A DNA stretch of 64,000 nucleotides from CAMLOF01 sp041913045 (GCA_041913045.1 JAYSGB010000005.1:1-64000); one strand, 5' to 3'; positions 17,844 through 25,633 are shown, counted from the first letter of the stretch. The notes: generated by a model not told the origin, from the letters alone. Translations and numbers: made by a program.

Positions 17844-17862
17844 TGCCCCCAAATGTGCCCCC
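17844..17862 (+). repeat. Left-end TGCCCCC integrase-arm-like repeats
   Basis: TGCCCCCAAATGTGCCCCC contains two TGCCCCC units 12 bases apart, 22 bases before the integrase start. The identical 19-mer is at 29819-29837 near the right end, inside a larger array. Arm-type binding sites of the integrase are the simplest reading. Confidence 0.7.
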
Positions 17863-17883
17863 AACTGAGGAACGGTACCCCCT

Positions 17884-19089
17884 ATGAAGCTGACCGATGC
17901 CACCCTGCGAAACATCAAAGACCCCGGCAAATACTTTGACGGCGGCGGCCTGTACCTGGAAGCCACGGCGGCCGGTGGCCGGTACTGGCGGTTGAAGTAC
18001 CGCCATGGCGGTAAAGAAAAGCGGTTGGCGCTGGGTGTGTACCCGGCTGTAGGGCTGAAACAGGCCAGGGAACAGGCAGAGGCGGCCCGCAAGAGCTTGA
18101 AAGCTGGCGCTGATCCTGGCCTGCAGCGCAAGGCAGACAAGGCCAAAGCCAAGGAAGATGCGGCCAACACCTTTGAAGCGGTGGCCGATGAATGGCTGAA
18201 GCACCAGGCGGCCCGCTGGGAGCTGGGCACCAGGAAGGCCATCCGGGCATCACTGGCGGCCAACATCTTCCCGGTGCTGGGTGACAAGCCCATCGCCAGC
18301 ATCAAGCCGCTGGACTTGAAACGGGCGGTGGCCAAGATCGAGGCGCGAGGTGCTGGCGACATGGCCGGGCGGGTGCTGCAACGGGTGAAGGCGATATTCC
18401 GATGGGCGCTGGTGCATGAGCGCATCCCCGAAAACCCCATGCTCGACCTGGTGCCATCGGAGATCCTCAAGCCCCGCGAGGTGACGCACCGGGCGGCCTT
18501 GGCCGATGCCGAGCTGCCCGACTTCCTCACCAGGCTGGACAGCTACGACGGCGACCCCAGCACCGTCAACGCTATGCGGCTGCTGATGCTGACCGCCACC
18601 CGGCCCGGCGAGGTGCGTGGCGCAAGCTGGGCCGAGTTCGACTTGGATGCGGCCTTGTGGATCATCCCGGCCGAGCGCATGAAGATGCGCACCGAGCACC
18701 GGGTGCCGCTGTCGCGCCAGGCGGTTGACGTGCTGAAGGCCATGGAGCCATTGAGCGGCGCTGACACCCTGGTGTTTCCCAGCCCGTTCTACCCTGGCAA
18801 ATCGCTGAGCGAAAACACCTTCACCAGCGCCCTTGCCCGGTTGGGCTACAAGGGCCGCGCCACGGCCCACGGCTTCAGGGCGCTGTTCAGCACGGTAGCC
18901 AATGAATGCGGCTGGAACCCCGACGTGATCGAGCGCCAGCTCGCCCACGTGGAGCGCAACCAGGTGCGTGCCGCCTACCACCGCTCCACCTACCTCAAGG
19001 ACCGCGCCAAGCTGATGCAGTGGTGGGCCGACTACCTGGACGGACGGAAGGCGGGCAACGTGGTGAAGATGCCCAGCCGGGCAGCCTGA
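17884..19089 (+). CDS. int: P4-type tyrosine integrase
   Basis: 401 residues. A site-specific recombinase for integration and excision. The N-terminal DUF4102-type domain (KLTDATLRNIKDPGKYFDGGGLYLE..., about 1-80) is typical of P4/island integrases. A core-binding SAM-like domain follows, then the catalytic domain with Arg in LTATRPGEVRGASW, HGFRALFST (His and second Arg), a His in AHVERN and the nucleophile Tyr in RAAYHRST. Length is normal and no lesion is seen. The gene starts 78 bases inside the candidate left boundary and points into the element, at the end away from the tRNA gene, which is less usual for this class. Confidence 0.94.
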   Translation: MKLTDATLRNIKDPGKYFDGGGLYLEATAAGGRYWRLKYRHGGKEKRLALGVYPAVGLKQAREQAEAARKSLKAGADPGLQRKADKAKAKEDAANTFEAVADEWLKHQAARWELGTRKAIRASLAANIFPVLGDKPIASIKPLDLKRAVAKIEARGAGDMAGRVLQRVKAIFRWALVHERIPENPMLDLVPSEILKPREVTHRAALADAELPDFLTRLDSYDGDPSTVNAMRLLMLTATRPGEVRGASWAEFDLDAALWIIPAERMKMRTEHRVPLSRQAVDVLKAMEPLSGADTLVFPSPFYPGKSLSENTFTSALARLGYKGRATAHGFRALFSTVANECGWNPDVIERQLAHVERNQVRAAYHRSTYLKDRAKLMQWWADYLDGRKAGNVVKMPSRAA

Positions 19090-19133
19090 AACCAGCGCCA
19101 GCAACTTCCTTCGGCACTATTCCCGCCGTTTTG

Positions 19134-19256
19134 CCGGGAACAGTGGGAACAAAGTTTGTTTTTCATAGGGAAATTCCCGAAAAACAGGTGGGGTACAAGA
19201 TGGGAACAAAGTGGGGTACATAGTGGGAACACATTCATATAGTGAAATATTTCACT
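19134..19256. repeat. GGGAACA repeat cluster and 16-bp palindrome downstream of int
   Basis: Non-coding 19090-19529 contains GGGAACA four times (19136, 19145, 19202, 19225), two copies of GTGGGGTACA (19188, 19211), the palindrome GGGAAATTCCC (19168-19178) and the perfect 16-bp palindrome AGTGAAATATTTCACT (19241-19256). The matching motif recurs near the right end. P4 alpha protein recognises short GGTGAACAG-type repeats at its origin and crr sites, so these may be the replication iterons of this element. The remaining 19257-19529 shows nothing I recognise. Confidence 0.6.
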
Positions 19257-19529
19257 TGTTTTCCCTTTCCCTATGCCCCGCGCCAGCCCTGCGGTGCTCG
19301 GTTTGTGGGCCATGCCTACTACGGCGCACCCTTGCGGATATGGGCGCAGAGGGTGTCCCCCTGGGACCCCCTTGTGGTGAGCGGACTACCTCGGGGCGCT
19401 GATGCTCAGGCCGACCCGAGCATCAGCGCTTCGTATCACCTTCTGGCACGGGCGCTGTTGAAACTGGAGACGCCGTGCAAGAGGGGGGGTGGACATGGCC
19501 CCTCTTGGCAATATCGAGATCGAGAGCGA

Positions 19530-19772
19530 ATGAATCTACTTCAGAGCGAACATGGCGGGTACGGCCCAACCGTGAACATCAGCGAAGCAGCGGAGTTGTT
19601 GAAGGTTCACCCAAAGACGGTGCTTGACCTCATCGCTGCGGGCGCCATTCCTGCGGGCTTGATCGGACGTGCTTACGTCATGATGACCAAGGACGTTCTA
19701 GCCTACGTGGAGGGGCAGATTGCCCGACAGACTGCTGAACGCTTAGGTACACCTGGGCGACGACGCAGGTGA
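19530..19772 (+). CDS. Helix-turn-helix excisionase-family protein
   Basis: 80 residues. NISEAAELLKVHPKTVLDLIAAGAIPAGLIGR followed by YVMMTKDVLAYVEGQI is the winged-helix excisionase/MerR-type HTH (HTH_17) used by excisionases and small regulators of mobile elements. I chose the ATG at 19530 just before the domain; the frame is open far upstream, but that part has no domain. With a second HTH protein (AlpA) in the element, one is probably the recombination directionality factor and the other a regulator. Which is which cannot be told. Confidence 0.75.
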   Translation: MNLLQSEHGGYGPTVNISEAAELLKVHPKTVLDLIAAGAIPAGLIGRAYVMMTKDVLAYVEGQIARQTAERLGTPGRRRR

Positions 19773-19988
19773 TGGCGATTGCCTGTGCCCCTTTTTCGCT
19801 ATAGATTTGCTCCGCATCGTTTTTTGATACGGATGGGTCGCAGAATAAAGATGAGCCGGTCGATTCTGTGAAGTCGATGGGTTTAAGTTTTCGCCCCAGC
19901 TAGGCCGGGCTGCAATCCGACCAAAAAGGCAGGCCCCCGACTGCTCTGCTGGTGGCACCTATCTTCGGGGTGGGCAACGGGGGTTGCT

Positions 19989-20723
19989 GTGTCGTTTGAC
20001 TTGAAATTCAAGTGTGGGCGGTTGCGTGAAATTGCTGAACAGCGTTTGAGGCTGATGCCCGGTGCCTTCGCGAGATTTCTTGCAGAAGGGCATGAAGCAA
20101 GGTTGTTGGCATGTCCAGATAACGTCTCCGCTGTTCCGTTGCCCGCATTTTTGGCTGCAGCCTCGTGGCCTATATCGGAGCTCATGTCCTCTGATGGCTA
20201 CACAATGTTGACAGACGACCAGATTGAATTGCGTGCCTTTGACAAATGGGCAGTAGAAAAGATTGACTTTTGGGTGTCGCAGAATTTCGCTGCGTCAAGT
20301 GTGAAGGTGCCACCACTCTCGCCCCAGGTCGAGTACGAGGTTCGGGGGACCTCTAACGAGGTGCCTGTGGCTTCGGGTTCGTATCGCTCAGCGCCAGTAC
20401 ACATATCGCCGGTAGATGCGCCCAAGGTGGCAGCCGTTGCTTCAAATGCTTCGCCACGGCGCTTGATGGGCAAAAAGCGCATCGTTGACGCGTTGGATGG
20501 CAAAGTAAAGGGGATCAGCCTTTCATCCGTACTGGACAACCCGACTAAACTGGGTAGAGAGGGGTTGTTGGCAGCTCGGACAGGACGTGGCGTCTTTGAT
20601 TTGGATGCGGTCATTGCTTGGCTACGGGAAAAGGGCTACTACTGTGACGATGATGTTGATGCAAACACGCCCCAACCATCAGTGCATCCGGCCTTTTCGC
20701 AACTGGGTAATCGACGGGCATGA
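19989..20723 (+). CDS. Hypothetical protein of the element, GTG start
   Basis: 244 residues, not recognised. The GTG at 19989 opens the frame; there is no good Shine-Dalgarno and later in-frame ATGs exist. The protein has an N-terminal helical part (LREIAEQRLRLMPGAFARFLAEG), a Pro/Ser/Val-rich middle and a C-terminal segment (KKRIVDALDGKVKGISLSS...GVFDLDAVIAWLREKGYY) that looks like a small wing or DNA-binding fold. The 216 bases before it hold no gene. It is read toward the leader region, and its stop lies 13 bases before the TTGACA of the next promoter. Confidence 0.6.
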   Translation: MSFDLKFKCGRLREIAEQRLRLMPGAFARFLAEGHEARLLACPDNVSAVPLPAFLAAASWPISELMSSDGYTMLTDDQIELRAFDKWAVEKIDFWVSQNFAASSVKVPPLSPQVEYEVRGTSNEVPVASGSYRSAPVHISPVDAPKVAAVASNASPRRLMGKKRIVDALDGKVKGISLSSVLDNPTKLGREGLLAARTGRGVFDLDAVIAWLREKGYYCDDDVDANTPQPSVHPAFSQLGNRRA

Positions 20724-20735
20724 CATGCTAAGCCG

Positions 20736-20766
20736 TTGACACCTGCCGGGGAGGGCATGCCATAAT
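20736..20766 (+). promoter_or_regulatory. Sigma-70-like promoter of the satellite operon leader
   Basis: TTGACA (20736-20741) and CATAAT (20761-20766) are separated by 19 bases, longer than ideal. The -35 is perfect and the -10 matches 5 of 6. A transcript from about 20773 would run through the repeat/complement region into the operon. Confidence 0.6.
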
Positions 20767-20787
20767 GCCCTCAAGCCGAAAGGCCCG

Positions 20788-20984
20788 GTGCGTAAGAACA
20801 CCACAGGATCAGAGGTTGCAGCCCCCACCGTCAAGCGGGGTTTTGTCATGTCCGAATTGGGCCACTGTGCATGCTTGTGCACGGGGCCAAGGTTGCGGGC
20901 AAGATGGGCCTACCCGCGAGGATGGCCGCACGGCTGATCCCGTGTTCTTAACATCTTGCCCACCCCATGTGCGTAAGAACACGG
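20788..20984 (+). promoter_or_regulatory. Leader with duplicated sequence flanking its complement (P4 immunity-like)
   Basis: The 14-mer GTGCGTAAGAACAC occurs at 20788-20801 and again at 20969-20982. Between them CCGTGTTCTTA (20940-20950) is complementary to 9 bases of the first and 11 of the second. A short GC hairpin followed by TTTT (20822-20844) comes soon after the first copy, and structured sequence fills 20854-20940. P4 immunity is controlled by the CI RNA, whose seqB pairs with seqA and seqC on either side, causing early termination. Order and position match; function is inferred. Confidence 0.5.
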
Positions 20985-21019
20985 AGGGTGGTTTCCCGTC
21001 TCGATCAGGAGCCGAAACC

Positions 21020-21280
21020 ATGACCCAGGTCATTGCCTTGGTGCGTCCAGTCGCACCCGTCACCCAGTCCACCACGGACACCACCCACCCCGAAACTATC
21101 CGCCTGCACGGCCTGGCCGAAAACGCCTTGGCCACGGCCTTGCACTGCCTGCGTTCGGTGGACTGCAACCCCGCCAAGCTGCGCCTGGCCACGGCACGCG
21201 CCGTACGGGCCGCCACGCTGTTGAAACGCGCCAGTATGGCCGCTCAGGCCTCGGTGAGCGATGTGCAAGGGGACGCATGA
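21020..21280 (+). CDS. Small hypothetical protein, first gene of satellite operon
   Basis: 86 residues, not recognised. An AGGAG 8 bases before the ATG supports the start. The N-terminus (TQVIALVRPVAPVTQST) is followed by an Ala/Leu/Arg-rich helix region (ENALATALHCLRSVDCNPAKLRLATARAVRAA). It follows the regulatory leader directly and is translationally coupled (ATGA) to the RadC-like gene. In P4 the first gene of the equivalent operon (kil) is toxic when expressed, but I see no sequence basis for the same claim here. Confidence 0.65.
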   Translation: MTQVIALVRPVAPVTQSTTDTTHPETIRLHGLAENALATALHCLRSVDCNPAKLRLATARAVRAATLLKRASMAAQASVSDVQGDA

Positions 21281-21831
21281 TGGCAACCTCCACGAAGTGC
21301 CGCTCCGTCACCACCAAGACGCTAAGCCCCAGGCGAGCCGCGCCGCCCATCGTGGCATGCCATGAAGCGGACCCATGGCGCATGAGCTTGACCAAGCGGG
21401 ATAGGGCACGGATTGATTCGGCCATGGAACTGCTGGGACGATACATGGCTGAGCGTCCCCTGTTTGACAGCCCGCAGGCCGTGGCCAGTTACCTGCGCCT
21501 GCTGATCGGCAAAAGGCCGCATGAAATGTTCACGGTCATGTTCCTGGACAGCCAATACCGCTTGATTGCCACTGAGGAACTGTTCCGGGGAACGCTGTCA
21601 CAGACCAGCGTTTATCCGAGGGAGGTTGCGCTACGTGCCCTGCACCACCAGGCTGCCGCCGTGGTGTTGGCACACAACCATCCCGGTGGCAACCCAGAGC
21701 CATCGCAGGCCGATCAATCGCTTACGCGGACGCTGAAAGACACGCTGGCGCTGGTTGATGTGCGCGTGCTAGATCACTTCATTGTCACCGCTGGCGCTTA
21801 CCGATCCATGGCGGAAATGGGGTTGATGTGA
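21277..21831 (+). CDS. RadC-like JAB/JAMM domain protein
   Basis: 184 residues. The metalloprotease-like JAMM motif is complete: Glu at about 100-101 (LIATEELFRG), H133-N-H135-P-G-G and S143-x-x-D146 (HNHPGGNPEPSQAD). RadC-like JAMM proteins are common on phages, plasmids and islands; their molecular activity is not settled and the original DNA-repair assignment of RadC was withdrawn. This one has the C-terminal MPN/JAB part only and lacks the N-terminal helix-hairpin-helix region of chromosomal RadC, as in mobile-element versions. The start overlaps the preceding stop (ATGA). A 155-base gap to alpA follows. Confidence 0.88.
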   Translation: MMATSTKCRSVTTKTLSPRRAAPPIVACHEADPWRMSLTKRDRARIDSAMELLGRYMAERPLFDSPQAVASYLRLLIGKRPHEMFTVMFLDSQYRLIATEELFRGTLSQTSVYPREVALRALHHQAAAVVLAHNHPGGNPEPSQADQSLTRTLKDTLALVDVRVLDHFIVTAGAYRSMAEMGLM

Positions 21832-21875
21832 GACGGCCCCGAGATCCGTCTGCATAGCTGATTTGCTGGCTCGGA

Positions 21876-21910
21876 TTCAGCAAGTTTCAGCAGTTTTCAG
21901 AAATTTTCAG
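21876..21910. repeat. Four TTCAG repeats at exact 10-bp spacing upstream of alpA
   Basis: TTCAG ends at 21880, 21890, 21900 and 21910, within a consensus near AGTTTTCAG. The copies lie on one face of the helix, 77-110 bases before alpA. An array of operator half-sites for AlpA, the other HTH protein or the integrase is plausible. Confidence 0.6.
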
Positions 21911-21986
21911 ACGGCCTTAACTTCGGTTCCGTCAGCACGTTTGAGAACCTTCACGGACACCAGTGCGGACGAAGAAAGGACCTTGA

Positions 21987-22244
21987 ATGATGAGTCAGTC
22001 AACCCATCCACCGGCCATGCAGTTGGTGCATTCCACCAAACCCGTGACACCGCGTGATCGGTTTTTGCGCTTACACGATGTGGAGGCTGTCACCGGGATG
22101 AAGAAGACCACCATCTATGGGATGGTTCGGGAGTGCAAATTTCCAAGTCCGGTGCGCATTACTCGCCGCTTGAGTGTGTGGCCTGAATCAGCTGTCTTGC
22201 AGTGGGTTCAAGACCGCATGAATAGCGCGTGTTCCATCCGATGA
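21987..22244 (+). CDS. alpA: AlpA-family transcriptional regulator
   Basis: 85 residues. RDRFLRLHDVEAVTGMKKTTIYGMVRECKFPSPVRITRR is the AlpA/excisionase-type HTH, followed by SVWPESAVLQWVQDRM. AlpA-like proteins (including P4 Vis) activate or repress element promoters and can promote excision. AAAGGA precedes the ATG pair at 21987/21990. The TGA overlaps the ATG of the next gene (ATGA). The phased TTCAG array lies upstream, which suggests autoregulation. Confidence 0.9.
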   Translation: MMSQSTHPPAMQLVHSTKPVTPRDRFLRLHDVEAVTGMKKTTIYGMVRECKFPSPVRITRRLSVWPESAVLQWVQDRMNSACSIR

Positions 22245-22519
22245 ATGCCGCTTTGCTGAGGGACCGCCAACACGCTCAGCAGTTGTTGCATGCCGCCCAG
22301 CGATTTCTGACGCAAACGAAAACTTGCCCTCGCTTGATCGAGAGTGGGCAGACGGCGCGGAAACGGGTCAAGGAGGGCTGTGTCAACTTGTTGCTCCAGG
22401 TCTCCGAGGATGGCGTGCTGTCTGTCAAAGACGTGGACACAGGGAAAGTAATTGCTCGATCGACGCCGGGCCGTTCGGCTCTTGACCCGGGTTTTTTGGC
22501 GCCAAGGAGATACCTGTGA
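22241..22519 (+). CDS. Small hypothetical protein
   Basis: 92 residues, not recognised. It starts inside the alpA stop (ATGA) and ends inside the next start (GTGA), so it is translationally coupled on both sides. The N-terminal half is a polar amphipathic helix (LLRDRQHAQQLLHAAQRFL). The second half has a short beta-like segment (VNLLLQVSEDGVLSVKDVDTG) reminiscent of small phage structural or accessory proteins, without a reliable match. Confidence 0.65.
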   Translation: MNAALLRDRQHAQQLLHAAQRFLTQTKTCPRLIESGQTARKRVKEGCVNLLLQVSEDGVLSVKDVDTGKVIARSTPGRSALDPGFLAPRRYL

Positions 22520-22790
22520 GCCAGCAAGTTGATACCCGGTCAAGTCAGGCTGAGCGCGTGCAGATTATCTGGAGCGCACGCCAGGAAGCACGCAAAAGGA
22601 AATCGACGCGGTGTGTGACACCGGTTGCATTTCCAAGGTGCTGTCAGACATGCCTGATTTGGGTTACGGGCTGTCCCGTAGCTGGCGTGAGATCCCGTGT
22701 GCAGGTGGCTGCTCAACCAGGCAGGTGCGTACCTACACGCTGCTTTATCGCCCGGCAGGCAACCCACAGCCAGAGTTGTTCGATATCTAA
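22516..22790 (+). CDS. Small gene with an apparent -1 frame shift
   Basis: From GTG 22516 (overlapping the previous stop as GTGA) the first 28 codons look genuine (SQQVDTRSSQAERVQIIWSA, then RQEARK). After AAAA at 22594-22597 the same frame turns into improbable Cys/Trp-rich sequence running to 22848. The -1 frame from there reads EIDAVCDTGCISKVLSDMPD, continues through LGYGLSRSWREIPCAGGC and YTLLYRPAGNPQPELFDI, and stops at 22790. One extra A would join them. Either a real one-base deletion, a sequencing error in the A run, or ribosomal slippage on AAAAGG. Function unknown. Confidence 0.5.
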
Positions 22791-22860
22791 GGCTCATCCA
22801 CAACGCGGCCAGGCGACAGCCAGCGCCGCGACTGTTTGCGTTGTTTGAAGGAAAGAAATC

Positions 22861-23235
22861 ATGGCTTTCAAGATCGCCGTCAGCAAGCACTTCAAGTTCA
22901 CCGTGGACGGCACGTCTAGCGATGTGGACGGCAACCCTCAGAAGTTCTCGTTCGGGCTGACAGCCAAGCGCCTGAACCAGGACGAGATGGATGCACTGCA
23001 AAAGGAATTGGTGCTGCACGTTGCAGCAGGCGCGGGCCTCGGCGTCATCACCGAAAAGCTCAAGGAACTGGTCATTGACTGGAGCGACGTGAAAACCGAC
23101 GACGGCGAGCCTTTGCCGTTCAACATGGATTGCTTTGTGTCGGTGATGAATTCGTACACCGGCATGTCGCGCTTGGTGTGGACGCGGTACCAGGAAGAAG
23201 CCGGGGTCAAAGTGCAAACAACTGGTGCGGCATAA
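22861..23235 (+). CDS. Phage tail assembly chaperone
   Basis: 124 residues. The arrangement LKELVIDWSDVKTDDGEPLPF, then a short helix (CFVSVMNSYTGMSRLVWTRY), is the pattern of small tail assembly chaperones of long-tailed phages, in which W..V.DEDG.PLPF is conserved. These proteins coat the tape measure protein before tube polymerisation. GAAGGAAAG precedes the ATG. It lies immediately upstream of a tape measure gene, the normal order in siphophages and Mu/P2-like phages. I do not see the frame-shifted second chaperone many phages make. Here it sits in an element without other tail genes. Confidence 0.75.
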   Translation: MAFKIAVSKHFKFTVDGTSSDVDGNPQKFSFGLTAKRLNQDEMDALQKELVLHVAAGAGLGVITEKLKELVIDWSDVKTDDGEPLPFNMDCFVSVMNSYTGMSRLVWTRYQEEAGVKVQTTGAA

Positions 23236-23256
23236 CTTCATGAAAGGAGCATCGCT

Positions 23257-25605
23257 ATGTTGACGGCGATTGGAATCAAGCTGACGCTGGACGGCGTATC
23301 GCAGGTGGAGTCCGGCATCAAGCGTGTCGTGGGTGGAGTTGGATCGCTCAAAGGTGCATTGGGCGCACTTGTCCCGTCGCTATCCGTTGGCGCGATGCTA
23401 GCGTTCTTGAAGCAGGCGGCAGACGGCATAGATGCGCTCAACGACGTTGCCGACGGGGTGGGCACTTCGGTTGAGAACATCAGCGCCTTGGAGCGGGTTG
23501 CCCGCAACACTGGTACGACGCTCGACACCGTGAGCGCCACCTTGCTACGTTTCAACAAGGTGCTGGCGGACGCGAAGCCGGAAAGCACGTACAGCAAGAT
23601 CCTTGAAGGGATCGGATTGAGTGTTGTGGAACTGCGCAACACCGACCCCGCAGAAGCGCTGCTGATCACGGCCAAGGCGCTCTCGCAATACGCAGACGAT
23701 GGCAACAAGGCGCGAATTGTCCAAGAGCTGTTCGGCAAGTCAGTCAAGGAGGTGGCACCGTTTCTCAAGGACTTGGCCGACAGCGGCGAGTTGGTGGCCA
23801 CAGTGACCCGGCGTGACGCCGAGCAAGCCGAGTTGTTCAACAAACAGTTGGCTCAGCTCAGCAACAACGCCACCCTGGCCGGGCGCAGCATCGCCGCCGA
23901 TTTGCTGCCGACGATAAACAGCCTAGCCGAGTACATGGCCGTTGCATCCCGCAATGGGCTGGGATTGCTTGACTCAATGGCGTTCTTTCTTCGCATCCGC
24001 AGCGGCATCAGCGGCATGGACGTTGGTTCGCTGGACAAGGACATTGCCGATGTGTCCTCCAACCTCGATCGCCTGCGCCAGAAAAAAGCCGCCAACATCG
24101 GTGATCCGGAGTATGCGGGCAATATCGAGAAGAACATTCAAGACGAGGCCCGCAAACTGAGCGTGCTCACCGAGTTGCGCCGCAATGCCTACAAGAAACT
24201 GGATGAGGCGTATGCGCCAGACAGTGCCAAGCTGGCGAGCCTGCAGGCACGTCGCCGCATGCCGGTGATTCCTCTGGATGATCCGAAGTCGAAATCGAAC
24301 GACGCGCAGGCACGGCGGCTGGCGCAGGCGGAGTTGGCGGCAGACCTGGCCGAGTTCAAGCGGCAGCTTGATGGCGAAACCGACGTGGTGAAACGGGCCG
24401 AAGAGATGCTGCAAGCGCAGCGCCAGGCCGGGTTGCTCAGCGATGGCGAGTACTACAGAACCAAGATTGCTTTAGTGCAGCAGCTGGCGGCAGCCCAGGT
24501 AGAGGCGCTGCAGCAAGAGCGTGAGCGCGTTGCGAGTGAAAAGGTTTCTGGTGCGGAGCGAATCACCCAGCAAACCAAGTTGAAAGACCTGCAGGCCCAG
24601 ATCAACAAGGTTCAGGGTGACGCAGCCAATCAGGTGAAGGTACTGGGTACCGAGCAAGAGGCCGCCTTGCGCAAGGCTGCAGCGGCTTTTGCTGAGGCGC
24701 AGTCTGCAGCCGAGCAGTACCTGACAACGCTGCAGCGCCAATACGGCCGTGAGTTGGCGGGTGTAGGGAGGGGGGATAAGGCTCGCCGCGAAATGGCCGA
24801 GCTCAACCAGATTGACGACCGCTACGAAAGCCAGCGCCAGGGGTTGGCGGGCGAGCGCCGCCGGGGTGAGATCACCGAGGAAGATTACAGCCGCCAGTTG
24901 GCCCTGATCGACAACTACAACGCCATGGCGTTGGATGCCTACCGCCAGCACTACGCTGACCTGGATGCGGCGCAGGGCAACTGGCTCAACGGCGCCAACG
25001 ACGCCTTTGCCAACTACCGTGACAGCGCGGCTGACGTGGCCGGTCTGACCAAGGACTTGTTTACCAACTCGTTTCAGGGGTTGGAAGATGGGTTGGTGTC
25101 GTTCGTGACCACGGGCAAATTCTCGTTCGCTGATCTGGCCAACAGCATCGTGGCCGATATCACGCGAATCATCATCAAGCAGCAGATTAGCAACGCGCTG
25201 GGGCTGGCTGGCGGTGCAGGCGGTTCTGGCCTACTGGGCTTGGTCGGTTCGGGTGTAGGTGCACTGTTCGGCACCAGCGGGCAGGTGGCTGTGGCCAGTG
25301 CCATGCCTGGTAATGCCATGGACCACCTGATGGGTCTGACAGGTGGCTTCGGCACCATGAGCTTTGACGGAGGTGGATATACGGGTAACGGCCCGCGCGT
25401 GGGAGGCATCGACGGCAAGGGCGGTTTCTGGGCGCTGATGCATCCGCAAGAAACAGTGGTGGATCACACCAAGGGCCAATCTGCGGCCAAGCCGGTGACA
25501 GTGGTCATCAATCAGTCGATCAGCGGGCCTGTGTCTCGCCAGACAGAAAACCAAATTGCGGCGGCTGCTCAACGAGGTTTGATGCGCGGCACCCGCAACC
25601 TGTGA
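23257..25605 (+). CDS. Phage tail tape measure protein
   Basis: 782 residues. Tape measure proteins set tail length and leave the tail during DNA ejection. Seen: an N-terminal tape-measure region with Ala/Gly-rich hydrophobic stretch (about 20-60), long helical/coiled-coil segments (345-480), a lambda gpH-like C-terminal domain (DLFTNSFQGLEDGLVSFVTTGKFSFADLANSI, about 591-622), a hydrophobic Gly-rich segment (GLAGGAGGSGLLGLVGSGVG) and a C-terminal HPQETVVDHTKG region. AAGGAG precedes the ATG; the frame is intact. At about 0.15 nm per residue it would specify a tail near 115-120 nm. It ends 28 bases before the primase gene. Confidence 0.93.
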   Translation: MLTAIGIKLTLDGVSQVESGIKRVVGGVGSLKGALGALVPSLSVGAMLAFLKQAADGIDALNDVADGVGTSVENISALERVARNTGTTLDTVSATLLRFNKVLADAKPESTYSKILEGIGLSVVELRNTDPAEALLITAKALSQYADDGNKARIVQELFGKSVKEVAPFLKDLADSGELVATVTRRDAEQAELFNKQLAQLSNNATLAGRSIAADLLPTINSLAEYMAVASRNGLGLLDSMAFFLRIRSGISGMDVGSLDKDIADVSSNLDRLRQKKAANIGDPEYAGNIEKNIQDEARKLSVLTELRRNAYKKLDEAYAPDSAKLASLQARRRMPVIPLDDPKSKSNDAQARRLAQAELAADLAEFKRQLDGETDVVKRAEEMLQAQRQAGLLSDGEYYRTKIALVQQLAAAQVEALQQERERVASEKVSGAERITQQTKLKDLQAQINKVQGDAANQVKVLGTEQEAALRKAAAAFAEAQSAAEQYLTTLQRQYGRELAGVGRGDKARREMAELNQIDDRYESQRQGLAGERRRGEITEEDYSRQLALIDNYNAMALDAYRQHYADLDAAQGNWLNGANDAFANYRDSAADVAGLTKDLFTNSFQGLEDGLVSFVTTGKFSFADLANSIVADITRIIIKQQISNALGLAGGAGGSGLLGLVGSGVGALFGTSGQVAVASAMPGNAMDHLMGLTGGFGTMSFDGGGYTGNGPRVGGIDGKGGFWALMHPQETVVDHTKGQSAAKPVTVVINQSISGPVSRQTENQIAAAAQRGLMRGTRNL

Positions 25606-25633
25606 TGGGTCCAAGTTACATCCTCCGGCACCG

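Noticed and set aside
19242..19529. An N-terminal extension of the 80-residue HTH protein back to 19242
   Set aside because: The added 96 residues have no domain and read through the palindrome and repeat region; the ATG at 19530 sits just before the HTH.
20765..21019. A longer start at 20765 for the first operon gene
   Set aside because: It would translate through the repeat/complement leader; AGGAG before 21020 marks the better start.
21912..22005. A protein-like minus-strand reading (ALVSVKVLKRADGTEVKAV) between radC-like and alpA
   Set aside because: Only about 30 codons, no ATG or ribosome binding site, and it covers the alpA leader. Kept as a curiosity only.
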